The notes under the pieces were generated by a model. It was not told the DNA's origin. It did no database searches and saw only the letters and a program-made list of their open reading frames with translations. From positions 62,001-126,000 of the forward strand of contig NZ_JACHFW010000007.1 of the NCBI RefSeq assembly GCF_014202115.1: 64,000 nt of DNA, given 5' to 3'. Within the stretch, counting starts at the first letter, position 1, and each line of letters opens with the position of its first letter. The stretch comes from Catenibacillus scindens. Lineage in GTDB: Bacteria > Bacillota > Clostridia > Lachnospirales > Lachnospiraceae. Below are positions 1 through 7,380 of this stretch, one piece after another. Made by a program: the position numbers and the translations under genes.

Positions 1-2
1 CA

Positions 3-77
3 TCGTATTCATTCGCTGATGAGATCCCGGTTGGAATCTACGGCAATGATCTGAAACTCAGGATAAAATCAGAATAA
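3..77 (+). CDS. possible 3' end of a gene entering from the left edge
   Basis: A reading frame on the plus strand is open from the left edge to a TAA at 75-77 and would end in a tail rich in charged residues (…GNDLKLRIKSE). Only 24 codons are visible, so no family can be named. A short minus-strand frame across the same bases also reads plausibly but has no start. The call rests only on the open frame at the window edge. Confidence 0.22.
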   Translation, partial: SYSFADEIPVGIYGNDLKLRIKSE

Positions 78-517
78 GAAATCAGATGTTCCGAAGCGGT
101 TGCGCCGCCTGACGAAGCAGGCAGCTTGTACCTGATTTCAGGGGAGTAATAACCAACAGATGAATACACATGACAAATGGAAAAACATTATAGTAAAGCC
201 CAAGATAAAAATAAAGAAACATACCAAGAATGGAGACGACCGCCCCGATCCGCCATGCAATAATAACGGTTTTGGGGCGGAAAAATCCTCCATGATCGGT
301 AAGTACAGAAAACAAAAAGGTAAAGAATTGCCCAAAATATCAGATGAAACAGCAAAATGATCGCCTCCGGGGAATGATCTGTACATTCATTTTATCATCA
401 CTTTAAGCTGCCATCCATCAATCCCCGGAAAAAAACGTGATAAAAGTGTAAGAGATGGGTAAAATCAATACAAAGATTTTTTCAAAAATTTACCCTCTGC
501 TCCTTCTCTTATTGTTT
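78..517. other. gap with repeat-like hairpins and possible decayed membrane-protein remnant
   Basis: This stretch has no convincing gene. Two overlapping minus-strand frames (82-315 and 138-386) encode hydrophobic peptides that resemble membrane segments but lack a Shine-Dalgarno site and shift frame relative to one another, which would fit a decayed membrane-protein gene. Bases 79-140 hold an inverted repeat (GAAATCAG ... CTGATTTC) enclosing smaller GC-rich hairpins. Around 447-516 the arms GGGTAAA and TTTACCC flank a T-rich stretch just downstream of the phnX stop and could act as its terminator. No function is claimed. Confidence 0.25.
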
Positions 518-1294
518 TTACTCTTTTATCAATTCCAAAATTCCCCGGATATCCTGCATCACAAAATCCGCTCCGGCGTCCTCATAGACTTTTTTTGTCC
601 TTTCATCGGCGGCCTGTTTCTCCTGGGGGCTTAATGCCTCATACTCTTCCCTGGTCAGCCCCATAACCGAGCTGCCCTCGATGATTCCCACAGTCACAAC
701 TCCGGCGTTTTTGCCTTCCTTAATGTCCGCTACCGTATCCCCCACCTTCATGACCCTGGCCACATTCTGGAGGCCTAGGGCTTCCATATTGCGAAAGATC
801 ATGTAGGGCCATGGGCGGCCCTTCTGTCCGGTGGCGTCAGGAGAAAACCAACAGTCCGGGGCATAGCCGGCCTTTGCCGCTTCCGGAACCACCAGGGCCA
901 TCATGGCGTCATTATAGCCGGTGGTAGAACCGATCTTTAAACCCATGGCTCTCAGAGCATCCACAGTCTCCACAACATAGGGCTTTGGATCAGAATACTG
1001 CTCCACAATTTTTAAGATCAGACGCTCACTCTGTTCATACACCTGGCAAACATCCTCCTCATTCCACGGGCGCCCGTATTTTTCTTCCCACAGGCGGGAA
1101 ATCCGGTCCATGGAGAGCATGGTCCGCACATGGTCGATCTTAAGCATACCCATAGGCTTTCTCACTTCTTCCAGAGTCGGGGTAATGCCAAAAGATTCAA
1201 AGGCGTCAATAAATGCTTTCACCGGGGCAAAGCACCCGTAATCCACCGTCGTCCCGGCCCAGTCAAAAATAATACCGTCAAACTTCATCTTCAT
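518..1294 (-). CDS. phnX: phosphonoacetaldehyde hydrolase (phosphonatase)
   Basis: The 258-residue protein belongs to the HAD superfamily and should cleave the C-P bond of phosphonoacetaldehyde, giving acetaldehyde and phosphate in the cytosol. Motif I reads DWAGTTVD with nucleophile Asp11; Ala13 stands where most HAD enzymes have Asp, as is typical of phosphonatases. The cap-domain lysine that forms the Schiff base is Lys52 in MGMLKIDHV. HAD motifs II and III/IV appear as STTGYND and GDTVADIKEG. The gene lies 9 bp downstream of phnW and is the last gene of the 2-AEP operon. Length and motifs match the family, so the assignment is strong. Confidence 0.96.
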   Translation of the reverse strand: MKMKFDGIIFDWAGTTVDYGCFAPVKAFIDAFESFGITPTLEEVRKPMGMLKIDHVRTMLSMDRISRLWEEKYGRPWNEEDVCQVYEQSERLILKIVEQYSDPKPYVVETVDALRAMGLKIGSTTGYNDAMMALVVPEAAKAGYAPDCWFSPDATGQKGRPWPYMIFRNMEALGLQNVARVMKVGDTVADIKEGKNAGVVTVGIIEGSSVMGLTREEYEALSPQEKQAADERTKKVYEDAGADFVMQDIRGILELIKE

Positions 1295-1303
1295 ATCCTC
1301 CTG

Positions 1304-2437
1304 TCAGTCAGCGCAGGAAAGCGCCGGCGCATTTTCCTCCAGACATCCGTGTTCGCGAAGAAATGTCCGGATAATATCACAAACCTTTACAATATCTTCC
1401 TCATAGATTTCCCCGATATTGCCAATGCGGAAAGTATCGGCATCCGTCACCTTGCCGGGATAGATGGCATATCCCCGGTCTTTAATGTAGCGGTACATTT
1501 CCTGGAAGGAAAAATTGTGGTGTTTTGGATAGAAAAAGGTGGTGATAATAGGGCCCTGATGCTCGCCGCCAATATAAGGGTGGATGCCCATTTCTTCCAT
1601 CTTCTCGATGAGAAGGCGGTTGTTGGCCCTATAGCGGGATGCTCTTGCCGGGATGCCCCCTTCTGCCTCCATCTCCCTAAGAGCCTGGGCGAAGGCCAGC
1701 ACCACATGGGTGGGGGATGTAAAACGCCATTTTCCGTCTTTATTCATCGTCTCCCACTGATCATAAAGATCCAGGGAAAGGCTTCTGGCCTTGCCTTTGC
1801 TTTCCACAAGCTTATCCCGGCGGCAGATGATGAAAGAGAAACCGGGAACGCCCTGGATGCACTTGTTGGCGCTGCTGATGATAAAATCAATGCCAAGCTC
1901 CCCTACAGGAATATCCACGCCTCCAAAACTGGACATGGCGTCCACAATAAAGGTTTTTCCCGCAGCCTTGACAACCCGGGCCACCGAGGCGATATCATTT
2001 AAAATGCCGGAAGTTGTCTCGCTGTGAACCATGGAAACATGGGTAATCTGCGGATTTTTCTCTAAAATCTCCTGAATTTTCTTTGGTGAGGGCACTTGAT
2101 TATAATCTTCATTATAAATCATATAAGGTATGCGGGCGTGCGCGGCAATATCCGCCATCCGCTCACCGTAAGCGCCATTGGCGGCGATGAGGAGCTTTTC
2201 GTTATCGCCGATAACACTGGTGATCACCGACTCAACGCCAAAAGTTCCACTGCCCTGCATCAGCACAGCCGTGTATTCCGGCTCACTGACATGGGCCAGG
2301 GCCAAAAGCTTTTTCCGGATGTCCAGAGTAATCTTTTTGTAATCATCATCCCATGTGCAGTGGTCAAATAACATTTCTCTTTTTACCGTATCTGTTGTGG
2401 TCAGCGGCCCCGGTGTCAGTAATTTATAATTAAGCAT
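1304..2437 (-). CDS. phnW: 2-aminoethylphosphonate--pyruvate transaminase
   Basis: The 377-residue protein is a PLP-dependent class-V aminotransferase that moves the amino group of 2-AEP to pyruvate, giving phosphonoacetaldehyde and alanine. The PLP lysine is Lys192 in SSANKCIQG, the cofactor Asp is in IVDAMSSFGG near residue 166, and the N-terminal LLTPGPLTTT motif is typical of PhnW. The start has a good AAGGAG site. It follows the transporter genes after about 90 bp containing a strong hairpin and is immediately followed by phnX, so product and next enzyme are made together. Confidence 0.96.
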   Translation of the reverse strand: MLNYKLLTPGPLTTTDTVKREMLFDHCTWDDDYKKITLDIRKKLLALAHVSEPEYTAVLMQGSGTFGVESVITSVIGDNEKLLIAANGAYGERMADIAAHARIPYMIYNEDYNQVPSPKKIQEILEKNPQITHVSMVHSETTSGILNDIASVARVVKAAGKTFIVDAMSSFGGVDIPVGELGIDFIISSANKCIQGVPGFSFIICRRDKLVESKGKARSLSLDLYDQWETMNKDGKWRFTSPTHVVLAFAQALREMEAEGGIPARASRYRANNRLLIEKMEEMGIHPYIGGEHQGPIITTFFYPKHHNFSFQEMYRYIKDRGYAIYPGKVTDADTFRIGNIGEIYEEDIVKVCDIIRTFLREHGCLEENAPALSCAD

Positions 2438-2459
2438 ATGGATCTCCTTTCATTGACAG

Positions 2460-2506
2460 TTCCGCCGGCAGGGCTCCCGGTCCGGGAACATAGGCTGCCG
2501 GCGGAA
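2460..2506 (-). other. intercistronic hairpin between transporter and phnW
   Basis: The arms TTCCGCCGGCAG and CTGCCGGCGGAA form a perfect 12-bp stem, and the enclosed bases can form a smaller CCCGG/CCGGG helix. No T-run follows in either direction, so it is not a standard terminator. It could protect or process the mRNA between the binding-protein and enzyme cistrons; that role is inferred from position alone. Confidence 0.5.
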
Positions 2507-2527
2507 TCGTTGTAATTTATATAGAAA

Positions 2528-5197
2528 TTATTTGCAGCTCTCTGATAATTCCTGATGTTTCTCCAGAAGCTCCAGAGTCAGAGGTTCCGGAAAAATTTTG
2601 GGGTAGGTGGAGCTGTTGGCCGCGTCGGTTGTCTCGCCTTCATACAAAGCGTTGGGGTAATATTTCTGAAGCTCACTGCGGCCTTTGGTAATAATGCACT
2701 CTGCCATTTCCTGGGCCAGAGGATTGGTATTGTCGCCTTTGTCAATAACAGCCACAGATTCTGTCAGAGAGAAATTTCCTTCTGTGGGATCCACAAAGTC
2801 GATAGGCAGACCGTCCGCCTTATCTGCCACTGCCTGCTGGCGAAGGCCAAAACCGATAGCCACTTCCCCGGCGCGGACTTTCTTCAGCGGACCGGAACCG
2901 GAAGACTCAATGTGAGGCCCCGCATTTTCATAAATACCTGTCAGAACTTCTTTAGCCCCGTCCTCACCGTACTCGCTGACAAGGGCCTGTATCAGCAGCC
3001 ACGCCGTGGATGAACTCTTAATATCCGTCACGGAAATAAGATCCTTGTATTCCTCCTTCGTCAGATCTTTCAGACATGTGGGCATATCCAGGTTGTTTTC
3101 CGCCAGCACTTGCGTATTGACAATAATGGTTCCCTCCTGGGAAGTAATGGGGGCACAGTAATCTTTCTGGCTGGCGCTGTCGATGAGGGTATAGTCAAAG
3201 TTCAACGGCTGAAACATATTCTGCTGCTCCTGGGCGCTGTCAATATAAAAGGTGCTTAATGTGATCAGATCCGCCTCGATATTGGTTCCCTCAGCGATAA
3301 CCTTTCCGCCAAGCTCCGACGTCCCGAATGTCTGGAATAAATACTTACCCTCATAGCCGTTTTCGTCCAGAGTCTTTTTCATCGCCTCCACCGCTTCATC
3401 ATCAGCGTTGGAATAAATCACTACCTGATCACTGGCGCTGCCCGCCTCGGCGCCCTGACATGCGTTTAAACCAAATGTTCCCAAAACTACTGCTGACATA
3501 ATGACTGCTGCCGCTTTTCTTGTTTTCATTTTCTTATTTCTCCTTTTTACGCTGTTTTTTCCTTCTTTAATTTTTATTGCATATCCCAGAAGTCCTTTGA
3601 CAACCAGATTGGTGGCCAGGATAAACAGGGACAGAACAAAAACTTCATTAAATTTATTATAATATTGAAGTTCTTTGATCTTTGTAGTAATGACCATCGT
3701 CCGGGCCCCGGCGATGAAGATCACCGCGCTGACAGTGACCATAGCGTTGACAAAGTAGTAGCTGAAAACTTCCAGAATGGTGGAAGCCATATTGGGGGTG
3801 ACAATACGGACAATGGTTTTGATCCATGTGTCTCCCATAAGGGACGCTGTCGTTTCCCATGAACTGTTCAGTTTTGACAGGGAATTTTTCATCATCAGAT
3901 AGGGTGTGGAGAAGAAATGAACCACATTGCACAGGATGATGAGTAAAAAAGTATTTTGCAGGGACGTCCCTGAAAAAATGAACATAAAGGCAATACCAAT
4001 AACCATGCCGGGAATGGTGTTTGTCACCAGAGCAATGGCGTCAATAACGGATTTCAGCTTTCCGTTAAGCTGGCTTCTGGCAGTGGCCAGGGCCGCACCG
4101 TAGGTCACGATGAGGCCGATCACCGCCGTTAAAACCGCAACGAAAATGGAATTTTTATAGACACCGAACAGGCTTGAATCATTTAACACATCCCTCACAT
4201 GATCCAGCGTAAAAGTAACCTGATAAGGCCACTCCTGCACAAAAGGCACCACGAAGATCACCGCGAAAATAGCCAGGACACAGACAATAATCAGCGCGGA
4301 GAGCGCCCCGCAGACAGTGTCCCTCACAGGATTTGTTTTAAGCTCTATTTCGGATATCTTTGAATAACGGATATTATAGCGTTCCAGATATTTTAAAAGG
4401 GCGATACTGATCACTGAAGGGATCAGCATCATCACGGCGACCACGGCGCCCCGGCTGAAATTGGGAATACTTCCAAGCATTTCGTTGTACAGCACAGAGG
4501 CCACAACTTCGTATTCGCCGCCCACTGAGGCGGGGATACCGTAATCCGTAAAACACAGGAAGAAGCACTGGACAAAAGAGGCTGCCAGTGTTCCCAGCAA
4601 AGGCCGGAGGATGGTCTGCCAGAAAGTGCGCGCTGCCCCGTCTCCCATCACTCTGGAAACAACCATAAATTTTTTATCTACAAAGCCCATCGTATTTAAA
4701 ATCAGCATAAAGGATATGGGCAGCGTGTAAATGACATAGCCAAAGAGAAGGCCGTAAAAGCCGTAAATATCAAAAAGCTGTACGCCAAAAAGGCGTGTGA
4801 GCAGGCCCTGCTTGCCAAAAGAGTAAATAATGGCAAAGCCGTAGGTGATGGTCGGCAGAAGCATGGGCAGAACTGCCATCGTACGGATCAGGCCCTTAAA
4901 TTTCTTGTTAAGATTTGTATATTGTATACTGTATGCCAGAATAAAGGCCAAAAAAGTAGCCGCCAGAGCGCTGCAGGCAGACACCGCCAGACTGTTGCCA
5001 AGAGCCTGCATAAACCCCCGGCCGGTCAGCACTTCCACATAATTGCTGATCCCGGCGGCACCATCATCAAAAAAGGACTGGAACAGCAGTCGGATGATGG
5101 GAATGCCCAAAAAGACGGCAAACAACAGGATCACAAGGACATAAATAAATTTTATTTCTCTCTCTTTCCGGATCATCGCTTTAACCTGCCTGTACAC
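2528..5197 (-). CDS. 2-AEP ABC transporter permease fused in frame to substrate-binding lipoprotein
   Basis: This 889-residue frame joins two proteins that are normally separate. Residues 1 to about 550 are a double permease with two BPD_transp_1-type halves and about twelve membrane segments, like the PhnU2 type. From about residue 557 comes a complete binding protein: MKTRKAAAV, a hydrophobic stretch, the lipobox LNAC, then an iron/2-AEP-type domain to the C-terminus. There is no stop between them. The binding-protein ATG at 3527-3529 has its own AAAGGAG site, so it is probably also translated alone. The start is GTG, overlapping the ATPase by 17 bp. Removing one A from an A6 run would restore a stop, so an indel is an alternative to a real fusion. 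2-AEP specificity is inferred from phnW and phnX downstream. Confidence 0.85.
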   Translation of the reverse strand: MYRQVKAMIRKEREIKFIYVLVILLFAVFLGIPIIRLLFQSFFDDGAAGISNYVEVLTGRGFMQALGNSLAVSACSALAATFLAFILAYSIQYTNLNKKFKGLIRTMAVLPMLLPTITYGFAIIYSFGKQGLLTRLFGVQLFDIYGFYGLLFGYVIYTLPISFMLILNTMGFVDKKFMVVSRVMGDGAARTFWQTILRPLLGTLAASFVQCFFLCFTDYGIPASVGGEYEVVASVLYNEMLGSIPNFSRGAVVAVMMLIPSVISIALLKYLERYNIRYSKISEIELKTNPVRDTVCGALSALIIVCVLAIFAVIFVVPFVQEWPYQVTFTLDHVRDVLNDSSLFGVYKNSIFVAVLTAVIGLIVTYGAALATARSQLNGKLKSVIDAIALVTNTIPGMVIGIAFMFIFSGTSLQNTFLLIILCNVVHFFSTPYLMMKNSLSKLNSSWETTASLMGDTWIKTIVRIVTPNMASTILEVFSYYFVNAMVTVSAVIFIAGARTMVITTKIKELQYYNKFNEVFVLSLFILATNLVVKGLLGYAIKIKEGKNSVKRRNKKMKTRKAAAVIMSAVVLGTFGLNACQGAEAGSASDQVVIYSNADDEAVEAMKKTLDENGYEGKYLFQTFGTSELGGKVIAEGTNIEADLITLSTFYIDSAQEQQNMFQPLNFDYTLIDSASQKDYCAPITSQEGTIIVNTQVLAENNLDMPTCLKDLTKEEYKDLISVTDIKSSSTAWLLIQALVSEYGEDGAKEVLTGIYENAGPHIESSGSGPLKKVRAGEVAIGFGLRQQAVADKADGLPIDFVDPTEGNFSLTESVAVIDKGDNTNPLAQEMAECIITKGRSELQKYYPNALYEGETTDAANSSTYPKIFPEPLTLELLEKHQELSESCK
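3527..3549 (-). promoter_or_regulatory. internal ribosome site and start of the binding-protein cistron
   Basis: On the minus strand AAAAAGGAG is followed after about 10 nt by ATG AAA ACA AGA, the start of a lipoprotein signal peptide. The site lies inside the fused frame and decides the start of the 333-residue binding protein (2528-3529). The +1 frame has a TAA at 3547-3549, directly before the ribosome site, where the stop of a separate permease gene would be expected. Confidence 0.8.
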
Positions 5198-5951
5198 ATT
5201 CCTTCATATCTCCCCCAAAAAGGGCAAATATGTTATTTTTCTTAATCTCCAACTGGTTCAGAATAAACTCCCGGACAAACCCGTTGGCCGGCGTTTTTAT
5301 AATTTCCTCAGGATTTCCGTACTGGGAGATTGTGCCGTTATTAATGATCAGCACTTTATCCGATAATGTGAGGGCTTCCTCAGGATCATGGGTGACAATA
5401 ATAGTGGTCAGATGATAATCTCTGGCTATCTCTTTAATTTTTTCTTTAATGGATTCTTTAATAACACCATCCAGAGCGCTTAAAGGCTCGTCCAAAAGAA
5501 GAATTTTGGGTTTCATCACCATAGTTCTGGCAAGGGCCACCCGCTGCTTTTGTCCGCCGGAAAGCTGATCCACCTTTTTGCTCAGATGAGGCTCAAGCCC
5601 CAGAAGTTTGATCAGATCATCCACATCTTTTGCGGAGGCAATGCCGGGATTATTTCTCAGACCATAAGTAATGTTTTTATAAACATTCAGGTTCGGGAAC
5701 AGGGCATAGTCCTGAAACACAATGTTAAATCCCCGCTGTTCCATAGGCACATGGGTAATGTCCTTTTTGTCAAAAATAATCTGTCCCTCATCCACGGCTG
5801 TCAGTCCAAGGATCAGATTTAAAAGGGTTGTTTTCCCACAGCCCGAAGGCCCTAAAATGGACACGATCTCCCCGTCTTTTATTTTCAGATTAATATCTTT
5901 TAATATGGTTACATTGTCATAAGATTTCTTTACTTGCTTCAGCTCCAGCAT
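5181..5951 (-). CDS. ABC transporter ATP-binding protein, 2-AEP/spermidine-iron type
   Basis: The 256-residue nucleotide-binding subunit should power the adjacent 2-AEP permease at the inner face of the membrane. Walker A is GPSGCGKTT, the Q-loop region reads FQDYALFPNLN, the signature is LSGGQKQR, Walker B is ILLLDEPLSAL and the switch histidine is in THDPEEAL. It lacks the long C-terminal TOBE extension of PotA/MalK types. It is the first gene of the operon, with an AAGGGG site before the ATG and a promoter about 70 bp upstream. Confidence 0.93.
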   Translation of the reverse strand: MLELKQVKKSYDNVTILKDINLKIKDGEIVSILGPSGCGKTTLLNLILGLTAVDEGQIIFDKKDITHVPMEQRGFNIVFQDYALFPNLNVYKNITYGLRNNPGIASAKDVDDLIKLLGLEPHLSKKVDQLSGGQKQRVALARTMVMKPKILLLDEPLSALDGVIKESIKEKIKEIARDYHLTTIIVTHDPEEALTLSDKVLIINNGTISQYGNPEEIIKTPANGFVREFILNQLEIKKNNIFALFGGDMKECVQAG

Positions 5952-6021
5952 TCACTGCTTCCCCTTTCACTCTTTTCATCCCGGCATGACCGGGAACTAC
6001 TGTTTGCTGTTGACAATTGGT

Positions 6022-6051
6022 ATTATACGAAAGCCACTTCACAGGTTTCAA
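6022..6051 (-). promoter_or_regulatory. promoter of the 2-AEP operon
   Basis: On the minus strand a -35 TTGAAA (6046-6051) and a consensus -10 TATAAT (6022-6027) are separated by 18 bp, giving a leader of roughly 65 nt before the ATPase start at 5951. The palindrome at 6104-6116 lies about 55 bp upstream of the -35 box. Confidence 0.7.
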
Positions 6052-6090
6052 TCAAGTCCATGTCAAAACTGTGTAAACAGAGCATAAAGA

Positions 6091-6124
6091 AAAAAGAGGT
6101 TTTGTAGAAAATCTACAAAACCTC
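6091..6124 (-). terminator. terminator of the rpiR-type gene, containing the operator-like 13-mer
   Basis: Arms at 6096-6108 and 6112-6124 form a perfect 13-bp stem with a 3-nt loop, followed on the minus strand by TTTTTT. The TAG stop of the regulator (6113-6115) is inside the stem. The centre of the hairpin, GTAGAAAATCTAC at 6104-6116, is identical to the palindrome in front of the same gene, so it may double as a protein-binding site. Confidence 0.8.
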
Positions 6125-6997
6125 GTCATCTTCCCCGTAAGCTCTCTTTGACACAATCTCACTGGTTTTATTCAGTTTTTGAGACAGCCTGTCGTAAGAC
6201 ATATTTAAAACTCCGGCGTAAAGCATATCTACAAGGGCAAGCTGAGATATCCTGGAAAAAATCGTATCCCCGTATAAAAACTGGCGGTTGCTGGCACACA
6301 GGAGAATATCCGCGTACCTAGCAATGAGAGAATTTTCAAAGTTGGTCAGCACCAGAGTTCTTGCGCCGGCCTTCCTGGCCAGAGCCATCATCTCCACAGT
6401 ATGCCTGGAGCAGCCCGAATAAGAAACACCTATAGCCAGATCTTTCCGGGACAAGTTGACGGCGCTGACGTTCTGAAGGTAATAATCGCTGTACATCCGG
6501 CAGTTTAATCCCAGGTAGGTCAGCTTAATCATCAGGTCGTTGGCCGTGACTATGGAGTTTTCCACACCGTAAAGCACAATGTTCTCTGCCTGGCAGATGG
6601 CCTCCACAGCTTTTTTATACTCCCGCACAGAGACACTCTGCAGCGTCTCCTCAAGCATACCCACAGAAGTGGTGATAATCTTTCCCGGAATATCCTCCAG
6701 CCGGTCCCTGCGGGACAATTTGAAACCGTACAGATCTATTTTTTCCCCTTCCTCTGGATCTCTGCGCCCCTCTTCCTTGACAAAAGCGAACTTAAAATCC
6801 CTGAAGCCTTCATATCCCACAGCTTTAACAAATCGGATCACTGTTGGCTGACTGACCTGACAGGCCCTGGCCACAGAATCAATGAGAAGGTCATCGGCAG
6901 CTCCGGTATATTTTAAAATATAGTCCGCCACCTTTTTTTCTGATGGGCGCAAGGTCCCATATATTTTCCTAATTTTTATTTTTACAATATTTTCCAT
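6113..6997 (-). CDS. MurR/RpiR family transcriptional regulator
   Basis: The 294-residue protein has an N-terminal RpiR helix-turn-helix (residues 1-80; IDSVARACQVSQPTVIRFVKAVGY is split across helices 2-3) and a C-terminal SIS domain (about 120-260) that in this family binds a phosphorylated ligand. It lies directly upstream of and in the same direction as the 2-AEP operon, separated by its own terminator. Control of that operon is inferred. Identical palindromes occur before its start and at its end, which suggests autoregulation and control of the downstream promoter. An AGGAGG site supports the start. Confidence 0.88.
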   Translation of the reverse strand: MENIVKIKIRKIYGTLRPSEKKVADYILKYTGAADDLLIDSVARACQVSQPTVIRFVKAVGYEGFRDFKFAFVKEEGRRDPEEGEKIDLYGFKLSRRDRLEDIPGKIITTSVGMLEETLQSVSVREYKKAVEAICQAENIVLYGVENSIVTANDLMIKLTYLGLNCRMYSDYYLQNVSAVNLSRKDLAIGVSYSGCSRHTVEMMALARKAGARTLVLTNFENSLIARYADILLCASNRQFLYGDTIFSRISQLALVDMLYAGVLNMSYDRLSQKLNKTSEIVSKRAYGEDDEVL

Positions 6998-7007
6998 AAT
7001 CCTCCTG

Positions 7008-7020
7008 GTAGAAAATCTAC
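7008..7020 (-). promoter_or_regulatory. candidate RpiR operator
   Basis: The palindrome GTAGAAAATCTAC sits between promoter region and AGGAGG site of the regulator gene. The same 13 bases recur at 6104-6116 near the 2-AEP promoter. A repeated perfect palindrome beside a DNA-binding-protein gene is a reasonable operator candidate; binding is not shown by sequence alone. Confidence 0.55.
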
Positions 7021-7379
7021 ATATTTTCCCTGTTCACCTATTGATCAATGTAAAAAAATTTTGCAAAAGTTTTTGCAGAAGAAAATTGTACTCAAAAAAA
7101 TACAATTCGTCATATCTTTCCATAGGCCATTATATCAGAAAACTCAGGGATGTACACGGATTTTCTCTCCGCCGCAATGCAAGCGTACCCGGTGTATAGT
7201 TTTTCACAGGAAACACAGTTTCCCGTGAAAAAAAGATCACATCCCCGGTAAACTGTCCGTTGATGTGATCTTTCACTAAATATTATGATGAAGGCATCAA
7301 AAGGTATTTTGACACCTATGATACACGGATCGCTTCGCGCTAATGCGCTCCTGCATGACCTTTTGACGCTTGTATCATA
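7021..7379. other. gap between rpiR and nfnB: promoter region, two hairpins and a repeat
   Basis: No gene is seen. The left part is AT-rich upstream sequence of the rpiR gene. Bases 7200-7231 can form a hairpin with arms TTTTCAC and GTGAAAA. Bases 7228-7273 hold the nfnB terminator, and 7281-7380 a dispersed repeat described separately. Confidence 0.6.
7228..7273 (-). terminator. terminator downstream of nfnB
   Basis: Arms AAAGATCACATC and GATGTGATCTTT form a perfect 12-bp stem with an 18-nt loop; on the minus strand the stem is followed by seven T residues. It lies about 110 bp beyond the nfnB stop. Confidence 0.8.
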
Positions 7380-7380
7380 T
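7281..7380. repeat. dispersed intergenic repeat, CATCAAAAGGT family, copy 1
   Basis: The unit starts with TATGATGAAGGCATCAAAAGGT and ends with an imperfect reverse of this, GACCTTTTGACGCTTGTATCATA (both given here in parts of the inverted ends). A related unit in reverse orientation is at 56169-56275, and partial ones are at 62255-62310 and 63146-63178. It lies between the nfnB stop and its terminator. Confidence 0.55.

Noticed and set aside
1130-2002. 290-codon plus-strand open frame
   Set aside because: It overlaps phnX and phnW antisense, and both have complete catalytic motifs.
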